A stretch of 64,000 bases of DNA, from positions 1 to 64,000 of the forward strand of contig NZ_NOXW01000012.1 of assembly GCF_002251855.1 (NCBI RefSeq). Direction: 5' to 3'. The stretch is from Rhodoferax sp. TH121 (lineage in GTDB: Bacteria > Pseudomonadota > Gammaproteobacteria > Burkholderiales > Burkholderiaceae_C). The number at the start of each line of letters is the position of its first letter. Position 1 is the first letter of the stretch. Shown here one piece after another: positions 11,001 through 19,722 of this stretch. Under the pieces are notes generated by a model, which was not told where the DNA came from, did not search any database, and was given only the letters and a program-made list of their open reading frames with translations. Made by a program: the position numbers and the translations under genes.

Positions 11001-12291
11001 CGGCGAAATCATCATCCACGACGAGCACGGTCGCGAACGTGAACGCCACAAGGTGCCTTACGGCGCCGTCTTGACCGTCAAGGCGGACCAGACCATCAAG
11101 GCTGGAGCCATCTTGGCGAACTGGGATCCGCTGACCCGCCCCATCATTACCGAGTTTGCAGGTAAGGCTCACTTTGAAAACGTCGAAGAAGGTCTGACCG
11201 TTGCCAAGCAAGTGGATGAAGTGACTGGTCTGTCCACTTTGGTGGTGATCGATCCCAAGCGTCGCGGCGCTGCCAAGGTCGTGCGTCCCCAGGTCAAGCT
11301 GATCGACGCCTCTGGCCACGAAGTGAAGATCCCTGGTACCGATCACTCGGTAACCATCGGCTTCCCGGTGGGCGCTCTGGTGCAGGTGCGTGACGGCCAG
11401 GACGTGGGCCCCGGCGAAGTGCTGGCCCGTATTCCGATCGAAGGCCAGAAGACCCGCGACATTACGGGTGGTCTGCCCCGTGTGGCCGAACTGTTCGAAG
11501 CCCGTTCGCCCAAGGACAAGGGTGTCTTGGCTGAGGTAACCGGTACCGTGTCCTTCGGTAAGGAAACCAAGGGCAAGGTCCGTTTGCAGATTACGGACCC
11601 AGAAGGCAAGGTCTGGGAAGAACTCGTGCCCAAGGAAAAGAACATCTTGGTGCACGAAGGCCAGGTGGTTAACAAGGGTGAGTCCGTGGTGGACGGCCCG
11701 GCCGACCCTCAAGACATTCTCCGCCTGCTGGGTTCCGAAGAGCTTGCACGTTATATCGTGGACGAAGTGCAGGACGTGTACCGCTTGCAAGGCGTGAAGA
11801 TCAACGACAAGCACATCGAAGTGATTGTTCGTCAGATGCTGCGCCGTGTGGTGGTCGAGGCTGCAGGTGATTCCGGCTACATCAATGGCGAGCAGGTGGA
11901 GCGTTCCGAGATGCTCAACACCAATGACGCCCTGCGTGCAGAAGGCAAGATCCCAGCGACCTACACCAACCTGCTGCTGGGTATCACCAAGGCTTCCTTG
12001 TCCACGGACAGCTTCATTTCCGCTGCGTCCTTCCAGGAAACCACTCGCGTGCTGACCGAGGCTGCCATCATGGGCAAGCGCGATGAGCTGCGTGGCCTGA
12101 AGGAAAACGTCATCGTAGGTCGCTTGATCCCCGCTGGTACGGGCCTGGCCTACCACGAAGCTCGCAAAGTGCGTGAGACCATGGATGATGCGGAGCGTCG
12201 TGCCATTGCTGAAGCCGAGGCGGCTGAATTGGCTGGCAGTGCAGACACCAGCGGTGAACTGGAAACCAACGAAGGAACTGCGGCCGAGTAA
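8065..12291 (+). CDS. rpoC: DNA-directed RNA polymerase subunit beta-prime
   Basis: The 1408-residue protein carries the catalytic NADFDGD magnesium-binding motif at residues 456-462. The N-terminal zinc finger has cysteines 70, 72, 85 and 88, and the second zinc site reads [13 protein letters not shown]. The trigger-loop region around [19 protein letters not shown] is intact. The start has a GGGAAAG site 7 bases upstream. The acidic C-terminal tail ([13 protein letters not shown]) is variable among relatives. Confidence 0.98.
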   Translation: MKSLLDLFKQFTPDEHFDAIKIGMASPEKIRSWSFGEVKKPETINYRTFKPERDGLFCAKIFGPIKDYECLCGKYKRLKHRGVICEKCGVEVTQTKVRRERMGHIDLAAPCAHIWFLKSLPSRLGLVLDMTLRDIERVLYFEAYVVTDPGMTPLKKYSIMSEDDYDAKFKEFGDEFTAKMGAEGIKDLLESIDIEGSIEKLRNDLTGSELKIKKNAKRLKVLEAFKKSGIKPEWMVLDVLPVLPPDLRPLVPLDGGRFATSDLNDLYRRVINRNSRLRRLLELKAPEIIARNEKRMLQEAVDSLLDNGRRGKAMTGANKRALKSLADMIKGKSGRFRQNLLGKRVDYSGRSVITVGPTLKLHQCGLPKLMALELFKPFIFARLEAMGIATTIKAAKKEVESGTPVVWDILEEVIKEHPVMLNRAPTLHRLGIQAFEPILIEGKAIQLHPLVCAAFNADFDGDQMAVHVPLSVEAQMEARTLMLASNNVLFPANGEPSIVPSQDVVLGLYYTTRDRINGKGEGLIFADTGEVQRAFDAGQVELNARINVRLTEWTKNKETGEFEPSTKLWETTAGRALLSEILPKGLPFSNINKALKKKEISKLINVSFRKCGLKETVVFADKLLQSGFRLATKAGISICIDDMLVPQEKHDIIGRAQKEVKEIEQQYVSGLVTSGERYNKVVDIWGKSGDEVSKVMMAKLSKETVTDRHGKQVQQESFNSIYMMADSGARGSAAQIRQVAGMRGLMAKPDGSIIETPITANFREGLNVLEYFISTHGARKGLADTALKTANSGYLTRRLVDVTQDLVVTEQDCGTHNGYLMRAIVEGGEVIESLRDRVLGRTTADDVLHPENRAVLAKAGDMLDEDLIEELEAAGVDEVKVRTALTCETRFGICAKCYGRDLGRGGLINGGEAVGVIAAQSIGEPGTQLTMRTFHIGGAASRAAIASSVEAKSNGVIGFNATMRYVTNSKSELVVIARSGEIIIHDEHGRERERHKVPYGAVLTVKADQTIKAGAILANWDPLTRPIITEFAGKAHFENVEEGLTVAKQVDEVTGLSTLVVIDPKRRGAAKVVRPQVKLIDASGHEVKIPGTDHSVTIGFPVGALVQVRDGQDVGPGEVLARIPIEGQKTRDITGGLPRVAELFEARSPKDKGVLAEVTGTVSFGKETKGKVRLQITDPEGKVWEELVPKEKNILVHEGQVVNKGESVVDGPADPQDILRLLGSEELARYIVDEVQDVYRLQGVKINDKHIEVIVRQMLRRVVVEAAGDSGYINGEQVERSEMLNTNDALRAEGKIPATYTNLLLGITKASLSTDSFISAASFQETTRVLTEAAIMGKRDELRGLKENVIVGRLIPAGTGLAYHEARKVRETMDDAERRAIAEAEAAELAGSADTSGELETNEGTAAE

Positions 12292-12315
12292 TCCGCTGAT
12301 GTTGCGTTAGTTCTG

Positions 12316-12353
12316 ATGCCCCAAGCATGTGTCGTGCAGCTTGGGGCATTTTT
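12316..12353 (+). terminator. Rho-independent terminator of the rpoBC operon
   Basis: ATGCCCCAAGC pairs with GCTTGGGGCAT over an 11-bp stem with a 12-nt loop, followed directly by TTTTTC. It lies 24 bp after the rpoC stop and just before the lemA-like start, so it ends the ribosomal/RNA polymerase operon. Confidence 0.9.
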
Positions 12354-12368
12354 CATGAGGGCGTCGCG

Positions 12369-12905
12369 ATGGATATGTCGCTGTTATTGTGGCTGGTTTT
12401 GGCCCTGCTACTGTTTTGGGGCGTGGGGCTGTATAACCGTTTGATGCGTCTGCGTGCGCGTGGGCTCGAAGTTCTCAGTGTGGTGGAAAAACAGGCAGGC
12501 ACCTGCGTCGGCTTGGTCAAGCAATTTGTAGGTAGGCCCGACGATCAGGGGCAGGTTCAGGTGGCCGCACAATGGGCAGACGTACATGCTGCAGCACTTC
12601 GTTTGGAACTAACGTTGGCGCAGCCACGTCTCGCACCTTTGCAGCCTAACGCAGTGGCGGCTGTATCCAAGGCATGGGCTGACATGCAGGCAGCGTGGCT
12701 GGCGGCTACTGAAGGACCAACGGATTTGGCGGGGCCTGTCATGCCCCCTGAGATGCAAGAGGCGTGGGCGGCTGCCAACCTCAAGGTACAAAGTGCCAGT
12801 GGCGGCTTCAACCAGATCATTGCACGGTACAACGAGGCAATTCACCAATACCCGGCCCGCTGGGCGGCGCCCTTGATGGGGTTTCACGCCGCCGGGTCAT
12901 TCTGA
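12369..12905 (+). CDS. LemA family membrane-anchored protein
   Basis: The 178-residue protein has one N-terminal membrane segment (about residues 3-21) followed by an alpha-helical domain. LemA traits are the opening YNRLMRLRARGLEVLSVVEKQ after the anchor and the closing ARYNEAIHQYPARWAAPLMGF. The family is widespread but its molecular role is not settled. I chose ATGGATATGTCG because it places the anchor at the N-terminus; an earlier in-frame start would lie inside the rpoC terminator. rsmB begins 3 bases after the stop. Confidence 0.8.
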   Translation: MDMSLLLWLVLALLLFWGVGLYNRLMRLRARGLEVLSVVEKQAGTCVGLVKQFVGRPDDQGQVQVAAQWADVHAAALRLELTLAQPRLAPLQPNAVAAVSKAWADMQAAWLAATEGPTDLAGPVMPPEMQEAWAAANLKVQSASGGFNQIIARYNEAIHQYPARWAAPLMGFHAAGSF

Positions 12906-12908
12906 TTC

Positions 12909-14234
12909 ATGAACAACCCTATGAAAGCCCCTCCCTTGTGGCGGCAGCTTCAGCAAGTAGCGCGGGCAAATGTGGCCGTCATGTCCGGTACGTCAGGAAC
13001 TGCCGCACTGGAATTGGTCGATGCCAACTTGCGCAGCGGTGTTCAGGCCCTTTGCTTTCATGTCTGGCGGCATTGGGGGCGGGCTCAGGCACTGCGTACC
13101 CAATTGGTTCGCAAGCCGCCGCCGCCCATGGTCGACGCACTGCTGTGTTCGGTGTTGGCGCTGGCTTGGAATGCCGAGGACAGTGCTTATGATGCGTTTA
13201 CGCTCGTCAACCAAGCCGTAGAGGCTGCGAAGCGGCAACCTGAAACCAAGGCGCAGGCCAATTTCGTCAATGCTTGTTTGCGGCGATTTTTGCGAGAGCG
13301 TGATGCATTGCTGGCTGCCACAGACGCAGACCCTGTCGCGCACTGGAACCATCCGCGCTGGTGGATCAACCGTTTGCAGAAAGACCACCCGCAGCAATGG
13401 GCGGAAATCCTGGCGGCCGCCAATCGGCACGCGCCCATGACATTGCGCGTAAACCAACGGCGCATACAGCCCCAAGCCTACCTTTCTCTGTTAAGGGCGG
13501 CTGGCATGGATGGACGGCAAGTGTCGGCCAATGCGATCGAACTTCAGAGCCCTGCTCCAGTGCAGGCATTGCCTGGTTTTGGCGATGGCTGGGTGTCTGT
13601 GCAGGATGCTGCCGCCCAAGTAGCGGCGCCTTTGCTGCTGAACGGCTACCGGGGGCAAGAGCCATGCCGCATTCTCGATGCCTGTGCGGCCCCCGGCGGT
13701 AAAACCGGACATTTGCTCGAGTGTACCGAGGCTGAAGTGCTGGCTTTGGAGGTGGACCCGCGTCGCGCAGAGCGTATCAGCAGCAATGTCCAGCGCCTTG
13801 GCCTGCAGACGCAAGTTATTGTTGCGGATGCGAGTGCTGTACCAAGCTGGTGGGACGGACGTCTTTTTAATCTGATTCTGCTGGATGCCCCCTGCACGGC
13901 CTCCGGTATCGTACGGCGACATCCTGATATCCGTTGGCTGCGTAGGGAGAGTGATGTTGCGCAATTGGCGGCCACACAAAGGCATCTTCTAAACACATTG
14001 TGGCCCTTGCTCTTGCAAGGCGGGCGCCTGTTGTTTTGTACCTGTTCCATTTTTCGGGCCGAAGGGGATGCGCAGGTTCAGGCGTTTCTTGGGCACAACA
14101 CTGATGCAGTTTTGCTGCCATCCCCGGGGCATTTGTTGCCGAACAGCAGCCCTGACTCGGGGCGAGTCGCTGACAATCCACTGGGTGACCACGACGGTTT
14201 TTTCTATGCACTTTTTGAGAAGCGTGCGGCCTGA
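12909..14234 (+). CDS. rsmB: 16S rRNA (cytosine-967-C5)-methyltransferase RsmB
   Basis: In this 441-residue protein an N-terminal NusB-like RNA-binding domain (to about residue 150) precedes a Rossmann methyltransferase domain. The SAM-binding motif DACAAPGGKTG is at 257-267, the first conserved cysteine is in DAPC (326-329), and the second is in the CTCS strand (377-379); together they define the two-cysteine m5C RNA methyltransferases. The gene overlaps neither neighbour in frame, but the DUF4390 start lies 8 bases after its stop, so an operon is likely. Confidence 0.95.
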   Translation: MNNPMKAPPLWRQLQQVARANVAVMSGTSGTAALELVDANLRSGVQALCFHVWRHWGRAQALRTQLVRKPPPPMVDALLCSVLALAWNAEDSAYDAFTLVNQAVEAAKRQPETKAQANFVNACLRRFLRERDALLAATDADPVAHWNHPRWWINRLQKDHPQQWAEILAAANRHAPMTLRVNQRRIQPQAYLSLLRAAGMDGRQVSANAIELQSPAPVQALPGFGDGWVSVQDAAAQVAAPLLLNGYRGQEPCRILDACAAPGGKTGHLLECTEAEVLALEVDPRRAERISSNVQRLGLQTQVIVADASAVPSWWDGRLFNLILLDAPCTASGIVRRHPDIRWLRRESDVAQLAATQRHLLNTLWPLLLQGGRLLFCTCSIFRAEGDAQVQAFLGHNTDAVLLPSPGHLLPNSSPDSGRVADNPLGDHDGFFYALFEKRAA

Positions 14235-14241
14235 GGGGGCC

Positions 14242-14823
14242 ATGCGCTGGCTCGCGGCCATTTGCTTTCTGGGTTTCTGCCTGCTGGGCAGAGCCCAAGG
14301 CGCAGCTGAAATCGTTTCTTTTGAGCTGGAGCGTGGCGCCGAGGAGCTGAGCCTCTCAGCCCAACTGCAATTTGAGCCGTCAGTAGCGGTGGAGGAGGCT
14401 TTACTCAAAGGCATTCCCATGGTGTTTGTGGCCGAAACCGAGTTGTTGCGCGAGCGCTGGTATTGGTACGACAAGTCTGTAGCCTCATCCGCGCGCCATT
14501 TTCGCTTGGCTTTCCAGCCACTAACCCGACGCTGGCGGCTCAATATCAGTTCTGGGCCCGTGAGTTCCACGGGGCAAGGTCTTGTTTTGAACCAGAGTTT
14601 TGACACGCTGCAGCAGGCCTTGGCTACGATCAAACGCGTTTCGCGTTGGCGTGTTGCGGGCGCAAATGAGCTGGATCCCACCGTGCGCTACCGCTTCGAG
14701 TTCCGTTTTCGTCTGGATCTGGGGCAATTGCCACGACCATTCCAGATTGGTGCAATTGGCCAATCGGAATGGGATATTTCCGTAGGGCGCTCGGAGCTAC
14801 TTGCGCCAGAGGCGGCCAAATGA
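14242..14823 (+). CDS. DUF4390 exported protein
   Basis: The 193-residue protein has an N-terminal signal sequence (MRWLAAICFLGFCLLGRAQG). Its mature part resembles DUF4390 (AEIVSFELERGAEELSLSAQLQFEPS, then LLRERWYWYDKSVAS). The function of the family is unknown. It regularly sits between rsmB and an NtrY-type kinase in betaproteobacteria. I chose the ATG preceded by GAGGGGG; an in-frame ATG at 14206 inside rsmB is possible. The stop overlaps the kinase start (ATGA), which suggests coupled translation. Confidence 0.8.
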   Translation: MRWLAAICFLGFCLLGRAQGAAEIVSFELERGAEELSLSAQLQFEPSVAVEEALLKGIPMVFVAETELLRERWYWYDKSVASSARHFRLAFQPLTRRWRLNISSGPVSSTGQGLVLNQSFDTLQQALATIKRVSRWRVAGANELDPTVRYRFEFRFRLDLGQLPRPFQIGAIGQSEWDISVGRSELLAPEAAK

Positions 14824-17093
14824 AGGCAGCGCAAACCCTGGTGGCCAATTCTGGCCACCAGACCTCGCGCGCTGTGCGGCGCGCCGTAGCGGTGGGCGCT
14901 GCCGCCATGGTGCTGATCGGCCTGCTGTTGCTGTATCTGCTGACTCAAGCAACCAATAACCGGGAGCTTTACGAACAGAACTACGCACGATTATTTGTTG
15001 TGAATATGGTGGTGGCTACCCTGCTGGGCGTCGCTATTGCCTGGGTCGGTTATCGCCTGATTGCGCGGCTGCGGCAAGGCCGGTTTGGCAGTCGTTTATT
15101 GGTCAAACTGGCAACCATTTTCGCGCTGGTCGGGGTCATGCCGGGGCTGTTGATATATGTGGTGTCCTACCAGTTCGTATCCCGGTCGATTGAGACCTGG
15201 TTCGATGTGAAGGTCGAAGGGGCCTTGGAAGCTGGCCTGAGTCTGGGGCGAGTTACCCTGGAGACCTTGTCCAGCGACCTAGCGACCAAGTCGCGTACTG
15301 CAGCGAGCCAACTCGTAGAGACCAGTGACTCCGCGACGGGTGAGGTTGCGGAACGCTTACTAGACCAATTGGGCGCTACAGACATCACCATCTGGTCCGG
15401 TTCTGGGACATTGATTTCCAGCGTAGGACTGTCGCGGTTTCAGCTCAGCCCAGATAAACCCAGCTCCAGCCAGTTTCGGACCGCACGGCAAGAGCGTTCG
15501 TTGGCCTGGGTCGAGGGTCTGGAGGACGCGGTACCCGGGGCTCTTGCCAATGCGCAAATCAAGGCCCTTGTGCCCGTGTCGAGTTCCGTGTTGGGTTTGT
15601 CCGCAGAGACCCGCTACATGTTGGTGTCGCGCACGCTGCCAGCGGGCTTGGTGGCGAATGCCATGGCGGTGGAGGCGGCCAACCGTGAGTACCAAGAACG
15701 AGCTTTGGCCCGTGAAGGACTCAAACGCATGTACATCGGCACGCTCACGCTCAGCCTCTTCCTTGCCGTGTTTGGCGCTGTGTTACTCGCGGTTGTGCTG
15801 GGGAACCAAATCGCCAAACCGTTGTTGCTGCTGACCGAAGGCGTCAGCCAGGTCGCGGCGGGGGACTTGACACCGAAGCTTGCTATGCAAGGGCGTGACG
15901 AGTTGGGCGGGCTGACACGCGCCTTTGCTTCGATGACCCAACAATTGGCGGACGCTCGCCTCTCGGTCGAAGCCAGTATGTCGCAGGTGGATGCAGCCCG
16001 TGCAAATTTGCAGACAATATTGGACAACCTGACCTCGGGGGTCGTTGTACTGGCGCCGGATGGTGGCATCGTTTCGTCCAATCCAGGCGCCACCCGCATC
16101 TTGCAGCGGCCATTGGCAGCCTACGAAGGGCAACGCATGGCCGAAGTGCCAGGGCTGCAAGTGTTCGGTGAGGCCGTGCAAAACCAGTTTGCCCAGTATC
16201 TGGGCAATCGTGTCGAGCACGGACTGGACCACTGGCAGCAATCGTTTGAGTTGGGTGGGGACACTGCGGTGCAAAGTCCGTTCGAGCGTGCAGTTACCCT
16301 CGTGGCGCGTGGTGCAGAGTTGCCCAGTGCCCAACGATTGTTGGTGTTTGATGACATTTCTGAAATCGTGTCGGCCCAGCGCGCCCAAGCTTGGGGCGAG
16401 GTAGCGCGCCGTTTGGCGCACGAAATCAAGAATCCCTTAACGCCCATTCAGCTCTCTGCTGAACGTATGGAAATGAAGTTGGCCGGTAAGCTCGAGGGGA
16501 CAGAGCTGGCAATCCTCACCAAATCGGTGAAAACCATCGTAGACCAGGTGGATGCCATGAAGCGCCTGGTCAATGAGTTCCGGGACTATGCGCGGCTACC
16601 ATCCGCCGAGCTCAAGCCCGTGGATTTGAATGCACTGGTACGCGACGTACTGCAGCTGTATGAATCGGATGCCAGCAAAGTGGTTTTGTTGGCCGAATTG
16701 GACGAAACATGCCCCCCAATCCGCGGTGATGCGCAACAGTTGCGGCAGGTGATTCACAACCTGGTGCAGAACGCCCAAGATGCGACAGAGTCAGCCGCCC
16801 TGCCAATGCCTGGACGTGTCACCGTGCGCACCCAAAACCTGGCGGCTGCAGAGCGTGTACGCCTGTCGATACAGGACGAAGGTACAGGATTTCCTGATCA
16901 CATCCTCAAGCGGGCCTTCGAACCCTACGTCACCACCAAAACCAAGGGAACAGGCTTAGGTCTGGCGGTGGTAAAAAAGATCGCTGACGAACACGGCACG
17001 CGTGTGGACATCACGAACCGCACCACGGAAGGCAAGGTAACTGGCGCGCAAGTGTCGTTATCATTGGCGATAGACCACAGCGCACAAGGTTGA
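14820..17093 (+). CDS. ntrY: NtrY-type sensor histidine kinase
   Basis: This 757-residue membrane kinase has two N-terminal TM helices, a large periplasmic region, a third TM near residues 305-330, a HAMP domain (LLTEGVSQVAAGDLTPKL), a PAS domain, and HisKA with phospho-acceptor His534 in RLAHEIKNPLTPIQLSAERM. A C-terminal ATPase domain carries FEPYVTTKTKGTGLGLAVVKKI. The order matches NtrY. The start overlaps the DUF4390 stop by four bases and the regulator gene follows 35 bp downstream, so they form a two-component pair. The signal sensed is unknown. Confidence 0.9.
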   Translation: MKAAQTLVANSGHQTSRAVRRAVAVGAAAMVLIGLLLLYLLTQATNNRELYEQNYARLFVVNMVVATLLGVAIAWVGYRLIARLRQGRFGSRLLVKLATIFALVGVMPGLLIYVVSYQFVSRSIETWFDVKVEGALEAGLSLGRVTLETLSSDLATKSRTAASQLVETSDSATGEVAERLLDQLGATDITIWSGSGTLISSVGLSRFQLSPDKPSSSQFRTARQERSLAWVEGLEDAVPGALANAQIKALVPVSSSVLGLSAETRYMLVSRTLPAGLVANAMAVEAANREYQERALAREGLKRMYIGTLTLSLFLAVFGAVLLAVVLGNQIAKPLLLLTEGVSQVAAGDLTPKLAMQGRDELGGLTRAFASMTQQLADARLSVEASMSQVDAARANLQTILDNLTSGVVVLAPDGGIVSSNPGATRILQRPLAAYEGQRMAEVPGLQVFGEAVQNQFAQYLGNRVEHGLDHWQQSFELGGDTAVQSPFERAVTLVARGAELPSAQRLLVFDDISEIVSAQRAQAWGEVARRLAHEIKNPLTPIQLSAERMEMKLAGKLEGTELAILTKSVKTIVDQVDAMKRLVNEFRDYARLPSAELKPVDLNALVRDVLQLYESDASKVVLLAELDETCPPIRGDAQQLRQVIHNLVQNAQDATESAALPMPGRVTVRTQNLAAAERVRLSIQDEGTGFPDHILKRAFEPYVTTKTKGTGLGLAVVKKIADEHGTRVDITNRTTEGKVTGAQVSLSLAIDHSAQG

Positions 17094-17128
17094 GCGCGGA
17101 CAAAGGCATCAAAGGGACTGCGCTAACA

Positions 17129-17800
17129 ATGGCAAACATACTGGTAGTTGACGACGAACACGGCATTCGGGAATTGCTCTGGGAAATTCTCAATGACGAA
17201 GGCCACACCGTCGAGCTCGCTGAGAATGCCGCACAAGCCCGTGCGGCGCGCCTGCGCGAGCGCCCTGATCTGGTCCTGCTAGACATTTGGATGCCCGATA
17301 CTGATGGCGTCACCTTGCTCAAGGAATGGTCCTCCACCGGGGCGCTTACCATGCCCGTCATCATGATGAGTGGCCACGCCACCATCGACACTGCAGTGGA
17401 AGCCACCAAGATCGGCGCTCTGGCGTTTCTAGAAAAACCCGTCACGCTTCAAAAATTGCTCAAGGCTGTGGAGCAGGGGCTAGCGCGCAACAGTCTGCGT
17501 AAAGCTGTACCAGTGCCTATTGCAAATTTGCAGGCCAATGAGCCCGTGGTGTCTCCTGCCACGCATAACGTGGCTGCTGTAGATGCTGGGCCAGTATCCG
17601 AACAGCGTTTCATGCTGGACAAACCCCTGCGTGAAGCGCGTGATGAGTTTGAAAAAGCGTATTTCGAATACCACTTGGCCAAAGAAAACGGCTCCATGAC
17701 GCGGGTTGCCGAGAAAACGGGCTTGGAGCGCACCCACTTGTACCGGAAGCTTAAACAATTGGGTGTTGATCTGACCCGCGGTAAGCGAAATGCCCCATAA
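17129..17800 (+). CDS. NtrX-like response regulator without AAA+ domain
   Basis: The 223-residue protein consists of a receiver domain (Asp8/Asp9, phospho-acceptor Asp52 in LLDIWMPDTDG, Lys103), a ~60-residue linker, and a Fis-type helix-turn-helix at the end (SMTRVAEKTGLERTHLYRKLKQLGVDL). Classical NtrX proteins are about 450 residues with a sigma-54 AAA+ ATPase between these parts; it is absent here and the reading frame is intact. It cannot therefore activate sigma-54 polymerase in the usual way. I chose the ATG after AAAGGGA. A TTG overlapping the ntrY stop is the alternative. Confidence 0.88.
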   Translation: MANILVVDDEHGIRELLWEILNDEGHTVELAENAAQARAARLRERPDLVLLDIWMPDTDGVTLLKEWSSTGALTMPVIMMSGHATIDTAVEATKIGALAFLEKPVTLQKLLKAVEQGLARNSLRKAVPVPIANLQANEPVVSPATHNVAAVDAGPVSEQRFMLDKPLREARDEFEKAYFEYHLAKENGSMTRVAEKTGLERTHLYRKLKQLGVDLTRGKRNAP

Positions 17801-17806
17801 ACTGAT

Positions 17807-17814
17807 GCTATAAT
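17807..17814 (+). promoter_or_regulatory. Extended -10 promoter of tRNA-Phe
   Basis: TGCTATAAT is an extended -10 box (TG-N-TATAAT) ending 10 bases before the mature tRNA 5' end. No good -35 box is visible, which is usual for extended -10 promoters. The TATAAT begins 8 bases after the response-regulator stop codon. Confidence 0.65.
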
Positions 17815-17824
17815 TCAAGGCTCA

Positions 17825-17900
17825 GGCCCGGTAGCTCAGTCGGTAGAGCAGAGGATTGAAAATCCTTGTGTCGGTGGTTCGATTCCGCCCCAGGCCACCA
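17825..17900 (+). tRNA. trnF: tRNA-Phe (anticodon GAA)
   Basis: A 76-nt cloverleaf with anticodon GAA in TTGAAAA, T loop TTCGATT and encoded CCA. The acceptor stem GGCCCGG pairs with CCAGGCC except for a C5-A68 mismatch, which is unusual for this tRNA. All other stems pair normally. Confidence 0.96.
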
Positions 17901-17909
17901 AACCTAAAA

Positions 17910-17940
17910 ATGGCTTCCAGCAATGGAAGCCATTTTTTTT
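17910..17940 (+). terminator. Rho-independent terminator of trnF
   Basis: ATGGCTTCCA and TGGAAGCCAT form a 10-bp stem on a GCAA tetraloop, followed by eight T residues. It sits 9 bases after the tRNA CCA end. Confidence 0.92.
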
Positions 17941-18078
17941 GCCTCGGCATTGTGCGTAGCGGCCCAGTAGTCCACTTGGGCTATTGATGGGCCCTGCAGG
18001 GCGGGGTACGCTCCTTCTTCAGAAACCCGTTGAGCGCAGGGCAGGGCGGGTTGGCAAAACAAAACGGGCTGGAGTAAC

Positions 18079-18675
18079 ATGCAGCCGACAACACGAGGGG
18101 TTCTCATGTTCAGCTTGTTTCGGGGCAAAGGTGACACGCCGGATCCCGCCAAGGACGCGCCAGACTCGCGCGGCTTGGAGGTGAAAGAGGACGACCCCGA
18201 CACGGCATGGAGCCTGTGGGACAGCGCCCTGGCGGAGCAAGATTCCAGGTTTCTGGATGTTCCTCCCGTATCCCGTGCCATGCCTGTGTCGCCCGAGCCT
18301 ACGGCTCGTAGTCTGGCCAAGGCGGCCGACGCCTACCCCGACCTAGAAATTCCCACCCAACCGCTGGGTCTGGAGGATGCATCTCCGGCACAGCGCATGA
18401 AAGCTGCGCTGGACATTGTGGAGCTGCATCACCACCGCATTGCCAACACCATCCGTACCCTGTGGGGCTACAAAGAGTGCAGCGTGTATATCAACAAGCT
18501 GATCATGAACGGTGGCGACGGCATGGGCAACGCCCGGATCGGCTTTAACCAGGAGGCGGCCGACGCCATGCTGGTCTTGGCGGATTTGCACGACGCAGAA
18601 TTTGGCCCTGCCGATGGCGGCGGCCTGGGTATGGCTGACCTGTCCTTCAACAGTGGGTACAACGGACACCGCTAG
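18079..18675 (+). CDS. Conserved hypothetical protein
   Basis: I do not recognise this 198-residue protein. It has no signal peptide or membrane segment. The first ~100 residues are polar and low in complexity; the rest (from about LEDASPAQRMKAALDIVELHHHRIANTIRTLWGYKECSVYINKLI) looks folded and helical, ending in a Gly-rich tail. GGAG lies 4 bases before the chosen ATG; a second in-frame ATG at 18106 with AGGGG in front would give MFSLFRGKGD and is equally plausible. It is convergent with pldA, 27 bp away. Confidence 0.65.
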   Translation: MQPTTRGVLMFSLFRGKGDTPDPAKDAPDSRGLEVKEDDPDTAWSLWDSALAEQDSRFLDVPPVSRAMPVSPEPTARSLAKAADAYPDLEIPTQPLGLEDASPAQRMKAALDIVELHHHRIANTIRTLWGYKECSVYINKLIMNGGDGMGNARIGFNQEAADAMLVLADLHDAEFGPADGGGLGMADLSFNSGYNGHR

Positions 18676-18702
18676 GCCTCCGTGTCCGCAGGGCTTGCAG
18701 GC

Positions 18703-19722
18703 TTACCAGTCCAACAGCGTCAGCCCCACGCTCAGCACGGTGCGGCGACGGTTGTAGTCCATCAACGAATCGCCATAGCCGCTGAACAGCTCGGTATGGA
18801 AGCGCAAACTGCTGCGGTCGCTGTGGTTGCCGGCCGAGCCAATTTTATGTAGCCATCCCAGGCGGACGGAGCCGTTGCCTTCAGCTTTGAGGGAATGGCG
18901 CAGCGTCAGCGCCAGGGTGTTGTTCGGGTCCACATTCCAGGCGGCGGCCATTTCGGCACGGCCCACCATGTCCTCGATGTCCGGGTTGTCATCGCTGGCG
19001 GCATCTTCAGGCAGACGCTGCCACAGGCTGGCGTTGATGGCCACTTTGCTGCCCAGCTCCAGCCCGGCGCGGGCGATCACCCGGTTCCAGCTGCGCGAGA
19101 GCGGCAGGCTCTGGCCATTGCTCTGGTGGTTCAGACTCACGCCGCCGTAGCGCAGACGCCAGCCCGAGGGCAGGGCGGATTCAACGGGGAAGATATAGGT
19201 GAATTCGGGCTCGTGGTCGGTGGCGCGAAAGGGGCGTGACAGGTCGGCATTGAACAGCTGCCAGTACGACTGCTGGCTGTACGAGAACCACAGCGAATCA
19301 AGCCGGTTTGGGTCGCCGCCAGTCAGCAGGCCCTGGGCTACTTTGGTGCGCACCGAGAGCTGAATGCGTGTTTCAGTGGTGGTGTAGGGTTGGAAGCTTG
19401 CCGTGTGACCTGCCGCCGGTGAACTGGGTGCCGTGTTGACGCTGTCCGAGCCGATGACGGACAGGCTGATGGGCCGGTAGCCGCGGATGCCAAAGGTGCC
19501 GCAGTCGCTGGCGGGCTCCAACTCCCAGAAGCGCGACAGCGGGGTGGCGGCCGGGTTTTTGCAGCTCACCACCTCCACGGGGACTGGGGTGTTCACCGGC
19601 GCAGGGGTTGCCGCCAGCGGTTGGTTGCTGGCCATCGCTTCAGTACCATTTTGGGCCATAGCCCCCATGGATACTGCGCAAGCAGCTATTAAAAAAAGAG
19701 CGTTTGTGGTGCGGTACATCAT
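18703..19722 (-). CDS. pldA: Outer membrane phospholipase A (OMPLA)
   Basis: The 339-residue protein hydrolyses phospholipids in the outer leaflet of the outer membrane. The family catalytic triad is visible as His199, Ser201 and Asn213 in SLNHQSNGQSLPLSRSWNR, with the upstream strand QQSYWQLFNADLSRPFRATDHEPE also matching OMPLA. The C-terminus ends in an outer-membrane signature (VGLTLLDW). Residues 1-23 are the signal peptide, ending AMA, and residues about 7-30 are encoded by a copy of the dispersed repeat described below. The start overlaps the helicase stop by four bases (ATGA). Confidence 0.93.
   Translation of the reverse strand: MMYRTTNALFLIAACAVSMGAMAQNGTEAMASNQPLAATPAPVNTPVPVEVVSCKNPAATPLSRFWELEPASDCGTFGIRGYRPISLSVIGSDSVNTAPSSPAAGHTASFQPYTTTETRIQLSVRTKVAQGLLTGGDPNRLDSLWFSYSQQSYWQLFNADLSRPFRATDHEPEFTYIFPVESALPSGWRLRYGGVSLNHQSNGQSLPLSRSWNRVIARAGLELGSKVAINASLWQRLPEDAASDDNPDIEDMVGRAEMAAAWNVDPNNTLALTLRHSLKAEGNGSVRLGWLHKIGSAGNHSDRSSLRFHTELFSGYGDSLMDYNRRRTVLSVGLTLLDW
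19642..19705 (-). repeat. Dispersed 65-bp repeat, copy in pldA signal peptide
   Basis: Read on the minus strand it has the shared core TTAATAGCTGCTTGCGCAGT followed by ATCCATGGGGGCTATGGCC. It is in frame in pldA and encodes ALFLIAACAVSMGAMAQ, the hydrophobic core and cleavage site of the signal peptide. Confidence 0.8.

Noticed and set aside
8074-12156. Long open frames antisense to rpoC (535 and 740 codons), and similar ones antisense to rpoB (4269-5102, 5106-6020, 6318-7373)
   Set aside because: They are shadows of a highly expressed GC-rich gene with biased codons; no family similarity and no ribosome-binding sites.
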